From Ureibacillus sp. FSL W7-1570 (GTDB taxonomy: Bacteria > Bacillota > Bacilli > Bacillales_A > Planococcaceae): a stretch of 64,000 nt of DNA. The notes under the pieces are model-generated. The model ran no database searches, was not told the DNA's origin, and saw only the letters and a program-made list of their open reading frames with translations. Both the position numbers and the translations under genes were made by a program. Positions 19,270-27,107 of this stretch are shown piece by piece. Where the stretch lies: assembly GCF_038593265.1 (NCBI RefSeq), contig NZ_CP151979.1:372001-436000 (forward strand), given 5' to 3'. How positions within the stretch are numbered: the stretch's first letter is position 1; the number at the start of each line of letters is the position of its first letter.

Positions 19270-19689
19270 ATGCTTATGAAAATGAAAATCGCATTAATTG
19301 CCCACGATAGCAAAAAAGATAGTCTTGTTGAGTTTGCCATTGCATATAAAGAAATATTGCAGCAACATGATTTGTATGCAACAGGAACGACAGGCCGCCG
19401 CATTATTGAAGAGGCAGGGCTTTCCGTTACTTGTTTTCGTTCCGGCCCTTTAGGCGGCGACCAACAGATGGGAGCAATGATTGCCAACAACGATATGGAT
19501 ATGGTGTTTTTCTTCCGCGATCCATTGACAGCGCAGCCTCATGAGCCTGATTGTACAGCGCTTATCCGTTTGTGCGATGTTTACAATATCCCGCTTGCAA
19601 CCAATATGGGAACGGCGGAAATTTTGTTGAAAGGCTTGCAGGAAGGATTCGTGGATTGGCGATTGATTCAGGAAAGAAAGTCGAATTAA
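19270..19689 (+). CDS. mgsA: Methylglyoxal synthase
   Basis: Converts dihydroxyacetone phosphate to methylglyoxal and phosphate, a glycolytic bypass. About 135-139 aa: [11 protein letters not shown] at the start, [19 protein letters not shown] with the catalytic Asp, [14 protein letters not shown] and LATNMGTAE. Three in-frame ATG codons (19270, 19276, 19282) are possible and no strong ribosome site decides among them; translation may be coupled to dapB, 13 bases upstream. Confidence 0.94.
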   Translation: MLMKMKIALIAHDSKKDSLVEFAIAYKEILQQHDLYATGTTGRRIIEEAGLSVTCFRSGPLGGDQQMGAMIANNDMDMVFFFRDPLTAQPHEPDCTALIRLCDVYNIPLATNMGTAEILLKGLQEGFVDWRLIQERKSN

Positions 19690-19799
19690 TGGACCATTGC
19701 ATCCGTCTAGGATAAAATTGGTTGGAACTTATGCTGTTTAGTCTTTTCGTAATGTTGGTATAAATGATTGAACATTCTAAATTGAAAGGGCGTGTGTCG

Positions 19800-20939
19800 G
19801 TGAGAAAATTAAAGATTGGTATTACGTGTTACCCAACGGTGGGCGGTTCAGGAGTGTTGGCGACGGAATTGGGGAAAAAGCTCGCGGAACGCGGACATGA
19901 AATCCATTTCATTACATCCAGTGTGCCTTTTCGATTAAAAAAAATTTATCCGAATGTCTTTTTCCATGAAGTCGAGGTGAACAACTACTCCGTATTCCAA
20001 TACCCGCCATATGATATTGCGTTGGCAAGCAAAATGGCCGATGTGATTTTGGATCAAAATTTGGATGTATTGCACGTTCATTACGCCATTCCACATGCGG
20101 TGTGCGCAGTGCTTGCCCGTGATATGTGCGGGGAAAACATTGGAATTGTGACTACTTTGCATGGAACGGACATTTCGGTTTTAGGGCAAGATTCAACACT
20201 CGCGCAAGCCATCAAGTATGGCATTGAAAAATCCGACATAGTGACAGCAGTATCCAACGCATTAAAAGAACAAACATATGAAATTATCAAACCGAATAAA
20301 GAAATCGAAACAATCTATAATTTTGTCGATGAATCCGTCTTTAAACCATTGGAAGAAGCTCCATTATTGAAAAAACAATACGGAATTGGGGAAGATGAAA
20401 AAGTCATTATCCATTGCTCCAATTTCCGAAGAATAAAAAATCTGCCGGACGTCGTTGAAACATTCATTCGGATCCGCAGTCAAATTCCGGCCAAATTGCT
20501 TCTTGTCGGCGACGGGCCTGAACAGCACCGGGTGATGGTTCAAGCGAAAGAATCACCATACAAAGACGATATCTTATTCTTAGGAAAACAGGAAAATGTG
20601 GAAGAACTATTCTCTATCAGTGATTTAAAACTATTAATGTCTGAGAAAGAATCCTTTGGTTTGGTGCTGCTTGAGGCAATGGCATGCGGCGTGCCGGGCA
20701 TTGGAACAAACGTCGGCGGCATTCCGGAAGTGATTGAACACGGCGTCAATGGTTATATTGTCGAATTGGGCGATGTTCAACAGGCCGCAGAATATGCCAT
20801 CGAATTATTGTCGGATGAAAATAAACACGCTGATTTCAAGAAAAACGCCATTCATACGGTGCAAACGAAGTTTAGTGCCGAACCGATTATCGATCATTAT
20901 GAAGAATTATATTATCGATTGGCGGCATTGAAAGTATGA
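19800..20939 (+). CDS. bshA: N-acetyl-alpha-D-glucosaminyl L-malate synthase BshA
   Basis: GT4 glycosyltransferase for the first step of bacillithiol synthesis, joining UDP-GlcNAc and L-malate. The 379-aa protein has GITCYPTVGGSGVLATELGK near the N-terminus, HVHYAIPHA, TTLHGTDISVLG and the C-terminal ESFGLVLLEAMACGVPGIG nucleotide-sugar motif. GTG 19800 follows AAAGGG and gives the usual family length. In B. subtilis bshB1, the deacetylase for the next step, lies between mgsA and bshA; here there is no room for it. Confidence 0.93.
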   Translation: MRKLKIGITCYPTVGGSGVLATELGKKLAERGHEIHFITSSVPFRLKKIYPNVFFHEVEVNNYSVFQYPPYDIALASKMADVILDQNLDVLHVHYAIPHAVCAVLARDMCGENIGIVTTLHGTDISVLGQDSTLAQAIKYGIEKSDIVTAVSNALKEQTYEIIKPNKEIETIYNFVDESVFKPLEEAPLLKKQYGIGEDEKVIIHCSNFRRIKNLPDVVETFIRIRSQIPAKLLLVGDGPEQHRVMVQAKESPYKDDILFLGKQENVEELFSISDLKLLMSEKESFGLVLLEAMACGVPGIGTNVGGIPEVIEHGVNGYIVELGDVQQAAEYAIELLSDENKHADFKKNAIHTVQTKFSAEPIIDHYEELYYRLAALKV

Positions 20940-22120
20940 AGCAATCAAACGATTGGGAAGTGGCATTACGCGTAATTGATAAAATTGAAAAGGCCGGTTA
21001 TGAAGCGGTCATTGTTGGAGGAGCGGTAAGGGATCATTTGCTCGCACGGAAAATCCATGACGTGGATGTTGCAACAAATGCCCTTCCAATGGAAATCAAA
21101 AACATTTTTCGAAACACCGTTGATGTGGGTATCCAGCACGGAACGGTCATTGTATTGGATGAAGGCAGTCCCATAGAAGTGACCACATACCGCACCGACG
21201 GAACCTATACCGATTTCCGCAGACCGGAAGAAGTGACATTTGTGAGGGACTTGCCAAAAGATCTGGAGCGGCGAGATTTCACCATCAATGCGATGGCATA
21301 TACAAAAGACGGCGAAATTATCGATCTATTCGGCGGAAAAGAAGATTTAAATAATGGTATCATTCGAGCTGTAGGTGATGCCAATTCAAGATTCCGGGAA
21401 GATGCCTTGAGAATGTTGCGGGCTGTACGTTTTGCGGCACAACTCGGTTTCTCCATCGAGGAATCGACAATGAACGCCATCCAAAAAGATAGCGATTTAA
21501 TTGAATTTATTGCCAAAGAAAGAATTCACATGGAACTATCGAAAATGTGGGTGGCGGAATATGTCTATTTAGGAATCAAGGCGCTTGTTGAAAGCAATTT
21601 GGCGCTTTATTTGCCGGGCAATTTTGCGGAACATTTGGAGGCATGGAAACCGTTTCAGGCAAAAGAACCTGAAGTGGGATGGGCATATCTTTGCCTATTA
21701 AACCGTAAAGAAATGGAAGATATTATCGAATTTTACAGATACTCAAACAAGGAAAAAAGCTTTGCGAAAAAAGTGATTCACGCCTATGACCGGTTTCTGA
21801 ACAGATGGGACGAATATGATTATTTTTCAAATGACTTGACCATTCTGGAAACTGCTTATGATTTTGCCGTTTGGCAAGGCAAGGACGTTCCTTTTTCCAA
21901 GGATCATATTGCCAAAGTGAAAAAGCTTTTGCCGATTCAAACAATGGACGATTTTGCATTGAACGGCCATCTCCTCATCCAATGGTCCGGGAAAAGGGGA
22001 GGACCTTGGGTAAAAGAAGCACTGGACAAAGCGCTGTATGCAGTTTTAACAGGGCAAGTAAAAAATGATGAAAAACAATTAAAGGAATGGTTCCACAATG
22101 AATTTATCCATGAAAGATAA
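20936..22120 (+). CDS. cca: CCA tRNA nucleotidyltransferase
   Basis: Adds or repairs the 3' CCA end of tRNAs. The 394-aa class II enzyme has VIVGGAVRDHLL at about residues 25-36, the HDVDVATNA carboxylate motif, RRDFTINAMAY and the RFREDALRMLRAVRFAA motif. Start ATG overlaps the bshA stop by four bases. Order bshA-cca-birA is as in B. subtilis. Confidence 0.95.
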   Translation: MKQSNDWEVALRVIDKIEKAGYEAVIVGGAVRDHLLARKIHDVDVATNALPMEIKNIFRNTVDVGIQHGTVIVLDEGSPIEVTTYRTDGTYTDFRRPEEVTFVRDLPKDLERRDFTINAMAYTKDGEIIDLFGGKEDLNNGIIRAVGDANSRFREDALRMLRAVRFAAQLGFSIEESTMNAIQKDSDLIEFIAKERIHMELSKMWVAEYVYLGIKALVESNLALYLPGNFAEHLEAWKPFQAKEPEVGWAYLCLLNRKEMEDIIEFYRYSNKEKSFAKKVIHAYDRFLNRWDEYDYFSNDLTILETAYDFAVWQGKDVPFSKDHIAKVKKLLPIQTMDDFALNGHLLIQWSGKRGGPWVKEALDKALYAVLTGQVKNDEKQLKEWFHNEFIHER

Positions 22121-23087
22121 AATATTGCAACGCTTTCTTTCAGCAAAAGGCGAGCCAATTTCAGGACAACAGCTTGCGGATGAATTGGGGATATCCCGCA
22201 CTGCCATATGGAAACATTTGCAAACCCTTCAAGAAGAGGGATATGAGTTTGTGACCATCAAGAAAAAGGGGTATCGGTTGGTTGAAGTGCCAGATCGGGT
22301 GGATGCGGCAAAAATTTCTTCTTTTTTAAATACGAAACGTTTTGGCCATGCGATTCATTACTTTGAAGAAATCGACTCGACCCAATCGGTTGCCCAGCAG
22401 TTGGCAAGACAAGGTGCGGAAGACGGCACCGTGATCATCGCCGAAGAACAAACGGGCGGCAAGGGAAGAATGCAACGAACTTGGCATTCGGCAAAAGGGA
22501 AGGGCATTTGGATGACAATCATTGTCCGTCCAAATATTCCTCCCCACCAAGCCCCCCAGCTCACACTTGTTGCAGCTGTAAGTGTCGTATTGGCAATGAA
22601 GTCTCTATATAAAAACTTTATACCGGTAATCAAATGGCCGAATGATATTTTAATCAACGGGAAAAAATGTGCCGGCATATTGACGGAGATGCTTGCGGAA
22701 ATGGACCGGGTGGAAGGTTTGCTCATCGGAATAGGGATCAACACAAATCATGAACTGGACGATTTCCCTGAAGACATCCAATCCATTGCCACATCGATCG
22801 CCATTGAAGAAAAACAAAAAGTGGATCGGGCACAACTGGTAGCGGAGATTTTAAAGAATTTGGAGTATTATACAGATGAATATGTGGCCCATGGATTCAA
22901 GTCGATCAAAAAATTGTGGGAAGAACATTCAGGCACAATCGGCAAACGGATCAAAGCCACAACCATCCGGGAGATCATCGAAGGACAAGCGGTCGGCATC
23001 ACCGATGAAGGGGTGCTGGAAATTCTTTTGGATGACGGCCAAGTGAAAAAGGTCTACTCTGCGGATATTGAAATTCAAAATGAATAA
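22098..23087 (+). CDS. birA: Biotin-protein ligase / biotin operon repressor
   Basis: Two-domain BirA of 329 aa: an N-terminal winged helix (about residues 5-65, with LADELGISRTAIWKHLQ as recognition helix) and a ligase domain with STQSVAQQLA, EEQTGGKGRMQRTW (biotinyl-AMP loop), KWPNDILINGKKCAGIL and GIGINTN. It both biotinylates carboxylase subunits and can repress biotin genes. ATG 22098 lies within the 3' end of cca (23-base overlap); ATG 22110 is an alternative. Confidence 0.95.
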   Translation: MNLSMKDKILQRFLSAKGEPISGQQLADELGISRTAIWKHLQTLQEEGYEFVTIKKKGYRLVEVPDRVDAAKISSFLNTKRFGHAIHYFEEIDSTQSVAQQLARQGAEDGTVIIAEEQTGGKGRMQRTWHSAKGKGIWMTIIVRPNIPPHQAPQLTLVAAVSVVLAMKSLYKNFIPVIKWPNDILINGKKCAGILTEMLAEMDRVEGLLIGIGINTNHELDDFPEDIQSIATSIAIEEKQKVDRAQLVAEILKNLEYYTDEYVAHGFKSIKKLWEEHSGTIGKRIKATTIREIIEGQAVGITDEGVLEILLDDGQVKKVYSADIEIQNE

Positions 23088-23291
23088 GTGTTTCGAACAA
23101 CTTCCTTCTTTTCCAAAGGTTCAACGCTTTACAAACCTGTCAATTTTCTGTATCTTTTTATTAAGTTGCTTACATCAACGGACAGTATCTTTTTGAACTG
23201 TACCAAAAGCAACTATAAAATTAAGGAATCTGCCTTGATCGATTATGACAGGGACGGAAGAAAACAAGTTCGAAACATGCGAACATACACC

Positions 23292-23328
23292 ATCCTTCTG
23301 TCCATTTTTGGAAGAAGGATATTTTTTG
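23292..23328 (+). terminator. Terminator between birA and panB
   Basis: ATCCTTCT (23292-23299) pairs with AGAAGGAT (23313-23320), followed by ATTTTTTG. The leader between birA and panB (about 275 bases) otherwise holds only a weak promoter candidate (TTTGAA, 16 bases, TATAAA near 23193-23220). The hairpin lies close to the panB start, so attenuation of panB is also possible. Confidence 0.65.
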
Positions 23329-23363
23329 TTTTCTTCCTCTGAATTTTCAAAGGAGGAAACTTC

Positions 23364-24197
23364 GTGAAAACAACAAGCGATTTTTTAACAATGAAGGCGA
23401 ATGGTGAAAAAATTGTCATGATCACTGCTTACGACTGCCCTTCTGCCAAATACGCGGAAGAAGCGGGAGTCGATATGATCCTTGTCGGTGACTCTTTGGG
23501 GATGGTCGTGTTAGGATACGACTCCACGGTGCAAGTGACAGTGGACGATATGATTCACCATGCAAAAGCGGTCCGCCGCGGCGCAAAAGATACGTTTATG
23601 GTGGTGGATATGCCTTTCGGTTCTTATCATGGCGATCCGAATGAAGCATTAAAAACCGCCGTTCGCATGATTCAGGAATCCGGCGCGGATGCTTTAAAAG
23701 TCGAAGGTGCCGGAGAAGTGCTTTATGTGATAAAAAAATTGGTTCATGCAGGAATTCCGGTTGTAGCACATCTGGGATTGACACCCCAATCGGTTGGTGT
23801 GCTTGGAGGATATAAAGTGCAAGGAAAAACGGCTGAACAAGCTCAAGAATTGATTGAAGACGCCCTTCGTTGCCAGGAAGCAGGGGCCATGGCCGTCGTT
23901 TTGGAATGCATCCCTCACCAATTGACTGAAATCGTTTCCAAGAAATTGGTGATTCCGACAATCGGCATCGGTGCAGGTCCTGAAGCCGATGGACAAGTAC
24001 TTGTGTTCCATGATCTGTTAAGATATGGAAAGCACCGTATTCCGAAGTTTGCGAAAGAATTTGCCAATGCGGGAGAACAGATTCAAAAGGGAATTGAAGG
24101 GTATGCAAAAGCGGTAAAAGAAGGTTCATTCCCCGCACCTGAACATTGTTTCAATATGAAAGAAGAAGAATTATTCTCGATTTATGGAGGCAAATAA
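23364..24197 (+). CDS. panB: 3-methyl-2-oxobutanoate hydroxymethyltransferase
   Basis: First committed step of pantothenate synthesis: adds a hydroxymethyl group from methylenetetrahydrofolate to alpha-ketoisovalerate to give ketopantoate. The 277-aa protein has [31 protein letters not shown] with metal-binding Asp, [14 protein letters not shown]-type [18 protein letters not shown] and IGIGAG. The GTG start follows AAAGGAGGAAAC. Heads panBCD. Confidence 0.95.
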   Translation: MKTTSDFLTMKANGEKIVMITAYDCPSAKYAEEAGVDMILVGDSLGMVVLGYDSTVQVTVDDMIHHAKAVRRGAKDTFMVVDMPFGSYHGDPNEALKTAVRMIQESGADALKVEGAGEVLYVIKKLVHAGIPVVAHLGLTPQSVGVLGGYKVQGKTAEQAQELIEDALRCQEAGAMAVVLECIPHQLTEIVSKKLVIPTIGIGAGPEADGQVLVFHDLLRYGKHRIPKFAKEFANAGEQIQKGIEGYAKAVKEGSFPAPEHCFNMKEEELFSIYGGK

Positions 24198-24200
24198 TTC

Positions 24201-25055
24201 ATGGAAGTTGTAAAAACAATTGTTGAACTGAAATCTATCGTTAAAAACGTAAAATCAGAGGGAAAAACGATCGGGCTTGTACCAACGATGGGTTATCTTC
24301 ATGAAGGGCATATGGCGCTTGCCAAAGCGGCAAGAGAAGAAAATGATTTTGTCATTATGAGCATTTTCGTAAACCCTACCCAGTTTGGTCCGAATGAAGA
24401 CTATGAATCTTATCCGAGAGATTTGGAGAGGGATAAAAAAATTGCGGAGTCCGTCGGGGTGGATGTCGTTTTTGCCCCTTCCGCCGAAGAAATGTATCCG
24501 ACAGATGGCGGCATCCGGATCCATGCAGGAAGACAGGCGACGATTCTTTGTGGTGCATCAAGACCCGGCCACTTTGACGGGGTGTTGCAAGTGGTGACGA
24601 AATTATTCCATCTTGCTGAACCGACAAGAGCCTATTTCGGCCAAAAAGATGCCCAACAAGTGGCCATAGTGACGACGCTTGTCCGGGATTACAATTTCCC
24701 ATTGGAAATCCGGACAGTTCCAATTGTCCGTGAAGAGGACGGACTTGCAAAATCATCCCGGAACGTCTATTTATCAGAAACTGAACGCAAAGAAGCGCCG
24801 GCTATTTATAAAGGATTAAAACTTGCAAAAGAAGAATATCTATCTTCCAATGATGCTGAAAAAGCGGTTCGGGCTGCGAAAGATTATATTTTGGAAAATA
24901 CAAGTGGACGGATCGATTACGTCGAATTATTGTCCTATCCGGATTTGGCACCGGTGGACGACTCAACGGAACAATTGTTGCTTGCTGCTGCAGTGTATAT
25001 TGGAAAAACTCGTTTAATTGACAATATTATCTTTTCAAAAAAAGGGGAAATTTAA
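24201..25055 (+). CDS. panC: Pantoate-beta-alanine ligase
   Basis: ATP-dependent condensation of pantoate and beta-alanine. The 284-aa protein carries the HIGH-like [14 protein letters not shown] at about residues 27-40, [22 protein letters not shown] and the KSSRN motif (KMSKS-like) at about 187. It starts three bases after panB behind ATGGAGGC and stops just before panD, so all three pantothenate genes are likely co-transcribed. Confidence 0.95.
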   Translation: MEVVKTIVELKSIVKNVKSEGKTIGLVPTMGYLHEGHMALAKAAREENDFVIMSIFVNPTQFGPNEDYESYPRDLERDKKIAESVGVDVVFAPSAEEMYPTDGGIRIHAGRQATILCGASRPGHFDGVLQVVTKLFHLAEPTRAYFGQKDAQQVAIVTTLVRDYNFPLEIRTVPIVREEDGLAKSSRNVYLSETERKEAPAIYKGLKLAKEEYLSSNDAEKAVRAAKDYILENTSGRIDYVELLSYPDLAPVDDSTEQLLLAAAVYIGKTRLIDNIIFSKKGEI

Positions 25056-25056
25056 A

Positions 25057-25440
25057 ATGTTTAGAGAAATGATGAACGCCAAAATTCATCGTGCACAAGT
25101 AACGGAAGCGAATTTAAATTATGTGGGTTCCATTACGATTGATGCGGATCTGTTGGATGCTGTCGGCATGCTTCCAAACGAAAAAGTACAAGTGGTGAAT
25201 AACAACAACGGTGCGCGATTTGAAACATATATCATCCCCGGTGAACGTGGAAGCGGCGTGATTTGCGTCAACGGTGCCGCTGCACGCCTCGTTCAGGAGG
25301 GGGATATTGTCATCATTATTTCTTACGCTTATGTGGAGCAGGAAAAACTTGCCGATCACAAACCGACTGTTGCGATTATGGGGGAAGGCAATAGAATCAA
25401 AGAAATCATCCATTATGAACCTGAGGCAACAGTGCTATAA
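25057..25440 (+). CDS. panD: Aspartate 1-decarboxylase proenzyme
   Basis: Pyruvoyl enzyme making beta-alanine from aspartate. The 127-aa precursor is expected to self-cleave at Gly24-Ser25 (NYVGSIT), creating the pyruvoyl group; Tyr58 lies in the [13 protein letters not shown] region, followed by INGAAA-type [19 protein letters not shown] places the start at ATG 25057, one base after panC, rather than at an in-frame codon at 25018. Confidence 0.96.
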   Translation: MFREMMNAKIHRAQVTEANLNYVGSITIDADLLDAVGMLPNEKVQVVNNNNGARFETYIIPGERGSGVICVNGAAARLVQEGDIVIIISYAYVEQEKLADHKPTVAIMGEGNRIKEIIHYEPEATVL

Positions 25441-25487
25441 GCGACCGGTCAATGGCAAAGATGAAAACCGGACATAGGGCAATCAGG

Positions 25488-25525
25488 AGCAAATTGGAAA
25501 GTCCATATTCCAATTTGCTTTTTTT
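25488..25525 (+). terminator. Terminator of panBCD
   Basis: AGCAAATTGGAA (25488-25499) pairs perfectly with TTCCAATTTGCT (25508-25519), followed by a T-run. Confidence 0.93.
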
Positions 25526-25656
25526 ATTTCTGTACCGTTGAATATTATTTCTGAAAATGATCCATTGTAATGGGGAAATGATGGTTAATAAAATCCGCAA
25601 CAGAATTAGATTGATTCCCAATTTTATGAATGTTAATTTTTAAATGAGGTGATGAA

Positions 25657-26997
25657 ATGAAAAAATTTGATGTTGCAATTATCGGAGCTGGTGCGGGCGG
25701 ATATGTGGCGGCCATTTATGCGGCAAGAAGCGGCCTCAACGTTGCTTTGGTGGAGAAAGGAAAAGTGGGTGGAGCCTGCTTTAATTTAGGTTGTATTCCA
25801 TCAAAAATCATGATCGAGCATTCGAAACTCGTCCAGAAAATGAAGCTTGGACAAGAGTGGGGCATTACGGCGGGTTCAATTGACATCGATTTTCCAAAGC
25901 TGATGAAGCGGAAAGATGTCATTATTCAACAATTATTGGAAGATATTCACCGGTATATCGGAAACAACACCATCACTTTTTATGAAGGCAAAGGGGAAGT
26001 TTCAAAGGATTTAACGGTGAAAGTAAATGAGGAAACGTTTGAAGCGGAGAACATCATATTGGCGACTGGCAGCAGACCGTTCGTGCCTCCTTTTAAAGGG
26101 CTTGAGACGGCAGATTACCACACAACCGATACAATTTTCCATATTAAGGAACTGCCGAAGCAATTAACGATCATTGGCGGCGGAGTCATTTCCATCGAAA
26201 TGGCTTTCAGTTTGGCGCCATTAGGTACGAAAGTGACAATTTTGAACCATAGCCGGGATATTTTGCAGACGGAAGAGCCGGATGCGCGGCCCATTATCCG
26301 TCAAAAATTGTATGATCTGGGAGTGGAACTTGTTCTGGATTTTGATTTTGAAGAAATTCACGGAAATGAAATTGTGACTTCAAGAGGTGTTTATACATAC
26401 GAAAACTTATTATTTGCGACCGGCAGAAGACCGAATGTGGAAATTGCGGAAGCGCTCGGGTTGGAAATGGATGGGCGCTACATTAAAGTCAATGAATATT
26501 ATCAGACAAGCATGCCGCATGTGTATGCAATCGGCGATATTATTGGAGGCTATCAATTGGCCCATGCGGCAAGCGCGGAAGGCATCCATGCCATTGAAGC
26601 GATCTTGGGGAACAAACCGGAACCGATTGATCAATCGGCGATTCCACGATGTGTTTATTCCACACCGGAAATCGCCACATTCGGGGTCATGGAGGATGAG
26701 GTGAATCCCGAAGAGGCAATTGTGACGAAACTTCCGTTTAAATCAAATCCGAAAGCCTTAATGGAAGGCAATTCGGACGGGTTTATTAAATTTATTTCCA
26801 GCAAAAAGGACAGCCGCATTTTAGGGGCATGTGTCGTAGGGGATGGTGCAACGGAAATCCTGAATTCCATGCTTGCAGTAAAAGTGGCCGGTGGAACGGC
26901 GGAGGATTTGGGGAAAATTATTTTCCCACATCCTACAAAAAGTGAAGTGATTGGAGATGCTGCCAGAACGGTTTTTTGGAGGGGGATTCATATTTGA
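25657..26997 (+). CDS. Dihydrolipoyl dehydrogenase-like flavoprotein
   Basis: 446-aa pyridine nucleotide-disulfide oxidoreductase: N-terminal FAD motif AIIGAGAGGYVAA, redox cysteines C41 and C46 in GACFNLGCIPSK, NAD motif IIGGGVISIEMA (about 173-184), VYAIGD, and C-terminal FPHPTKSE (about 423-430) supplying the His/Glu base pair from the partner subunit. Both redox motifs differ mildly from the usual TCLNVGCIPSK and HAHPTLSE. It stands alone between two terminators with no E1 or E2 genes nearby, so it is a free-standing Lpd paralogue; its true substrate might be a lipoyl domain or another disulfide. In B. subtilis panD is followed directly by dinG. Confidence 0.85.
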   Translation: MKKFDVAIIGAGAGGYVAAIYAARSGLNVALVEKGKVGGACFNLGCIPSKIMIEHSKLVQKMKLGQEWGITAGSIDIDFPKLMKRKDVIIQQLLEDIHRYIGNNTITFYEGKGEVSKDLTVKVNEETFEAENIILATGSRPFVPPFKGLETADYHTTDTIFHIKELPKQLTIIGGGVISIEMAFSLAPLGTKVTILNHSRDILQTEEPDARPIIRQKLYDLGVELVLDFDFEEIHGNEIVTSRGVYTYENLLFATGRRPNVEIAEALGLEMDGRYIKVNEYYQTSMPHVYAIGDIIGGYQLAHAASAEGIHAIEAILGNKPEPIDQSAIPRCVYSTPEIATFGVMEDEVNPEEAIVTKLPFKSNPKALMEGNSDGFIKFISSKKDSRILGACVVGDGATEILNSMLAVKVAGGTAEDLGKIIFPHPTKSEVIGDAARTVFWRGIHI

Positions 26998-27013
26998 TCT
27001 CCGGATGGGCAGG

Positions 27014-27049
27014 GCGAAAAGGTTATTTGAAACCTTTTCGCATTTTTTA
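27014..27049 (+). terminator. Terminator after the lpd-like gene
   Basis: GCGAAAAGGTT (27014-27024) and AACCTTTTCGC (27031-27041) form an 11-bp stem followed by ATTTTTT. Confidence 0.92.
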
Positions 27050-27107
27050 TATCTATGTTAAAATTCGCTTATAGCTTATACTATGGAAATTGTGAGTTGA
27101 GAAACAA

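Noticed and set aside
23088-23342. Plus-strand open frame of about 84 codons between birA and panB
   Set aside because: It has no ribosome site and overlaps the panB leader terminator; composition is non-coding.
25657-26997. Lpd as a member of a local 2-oxoacid dehydrogenase operon
   Set aside because: Terminators flank the gene and no E1 or E2 genes are nearby.
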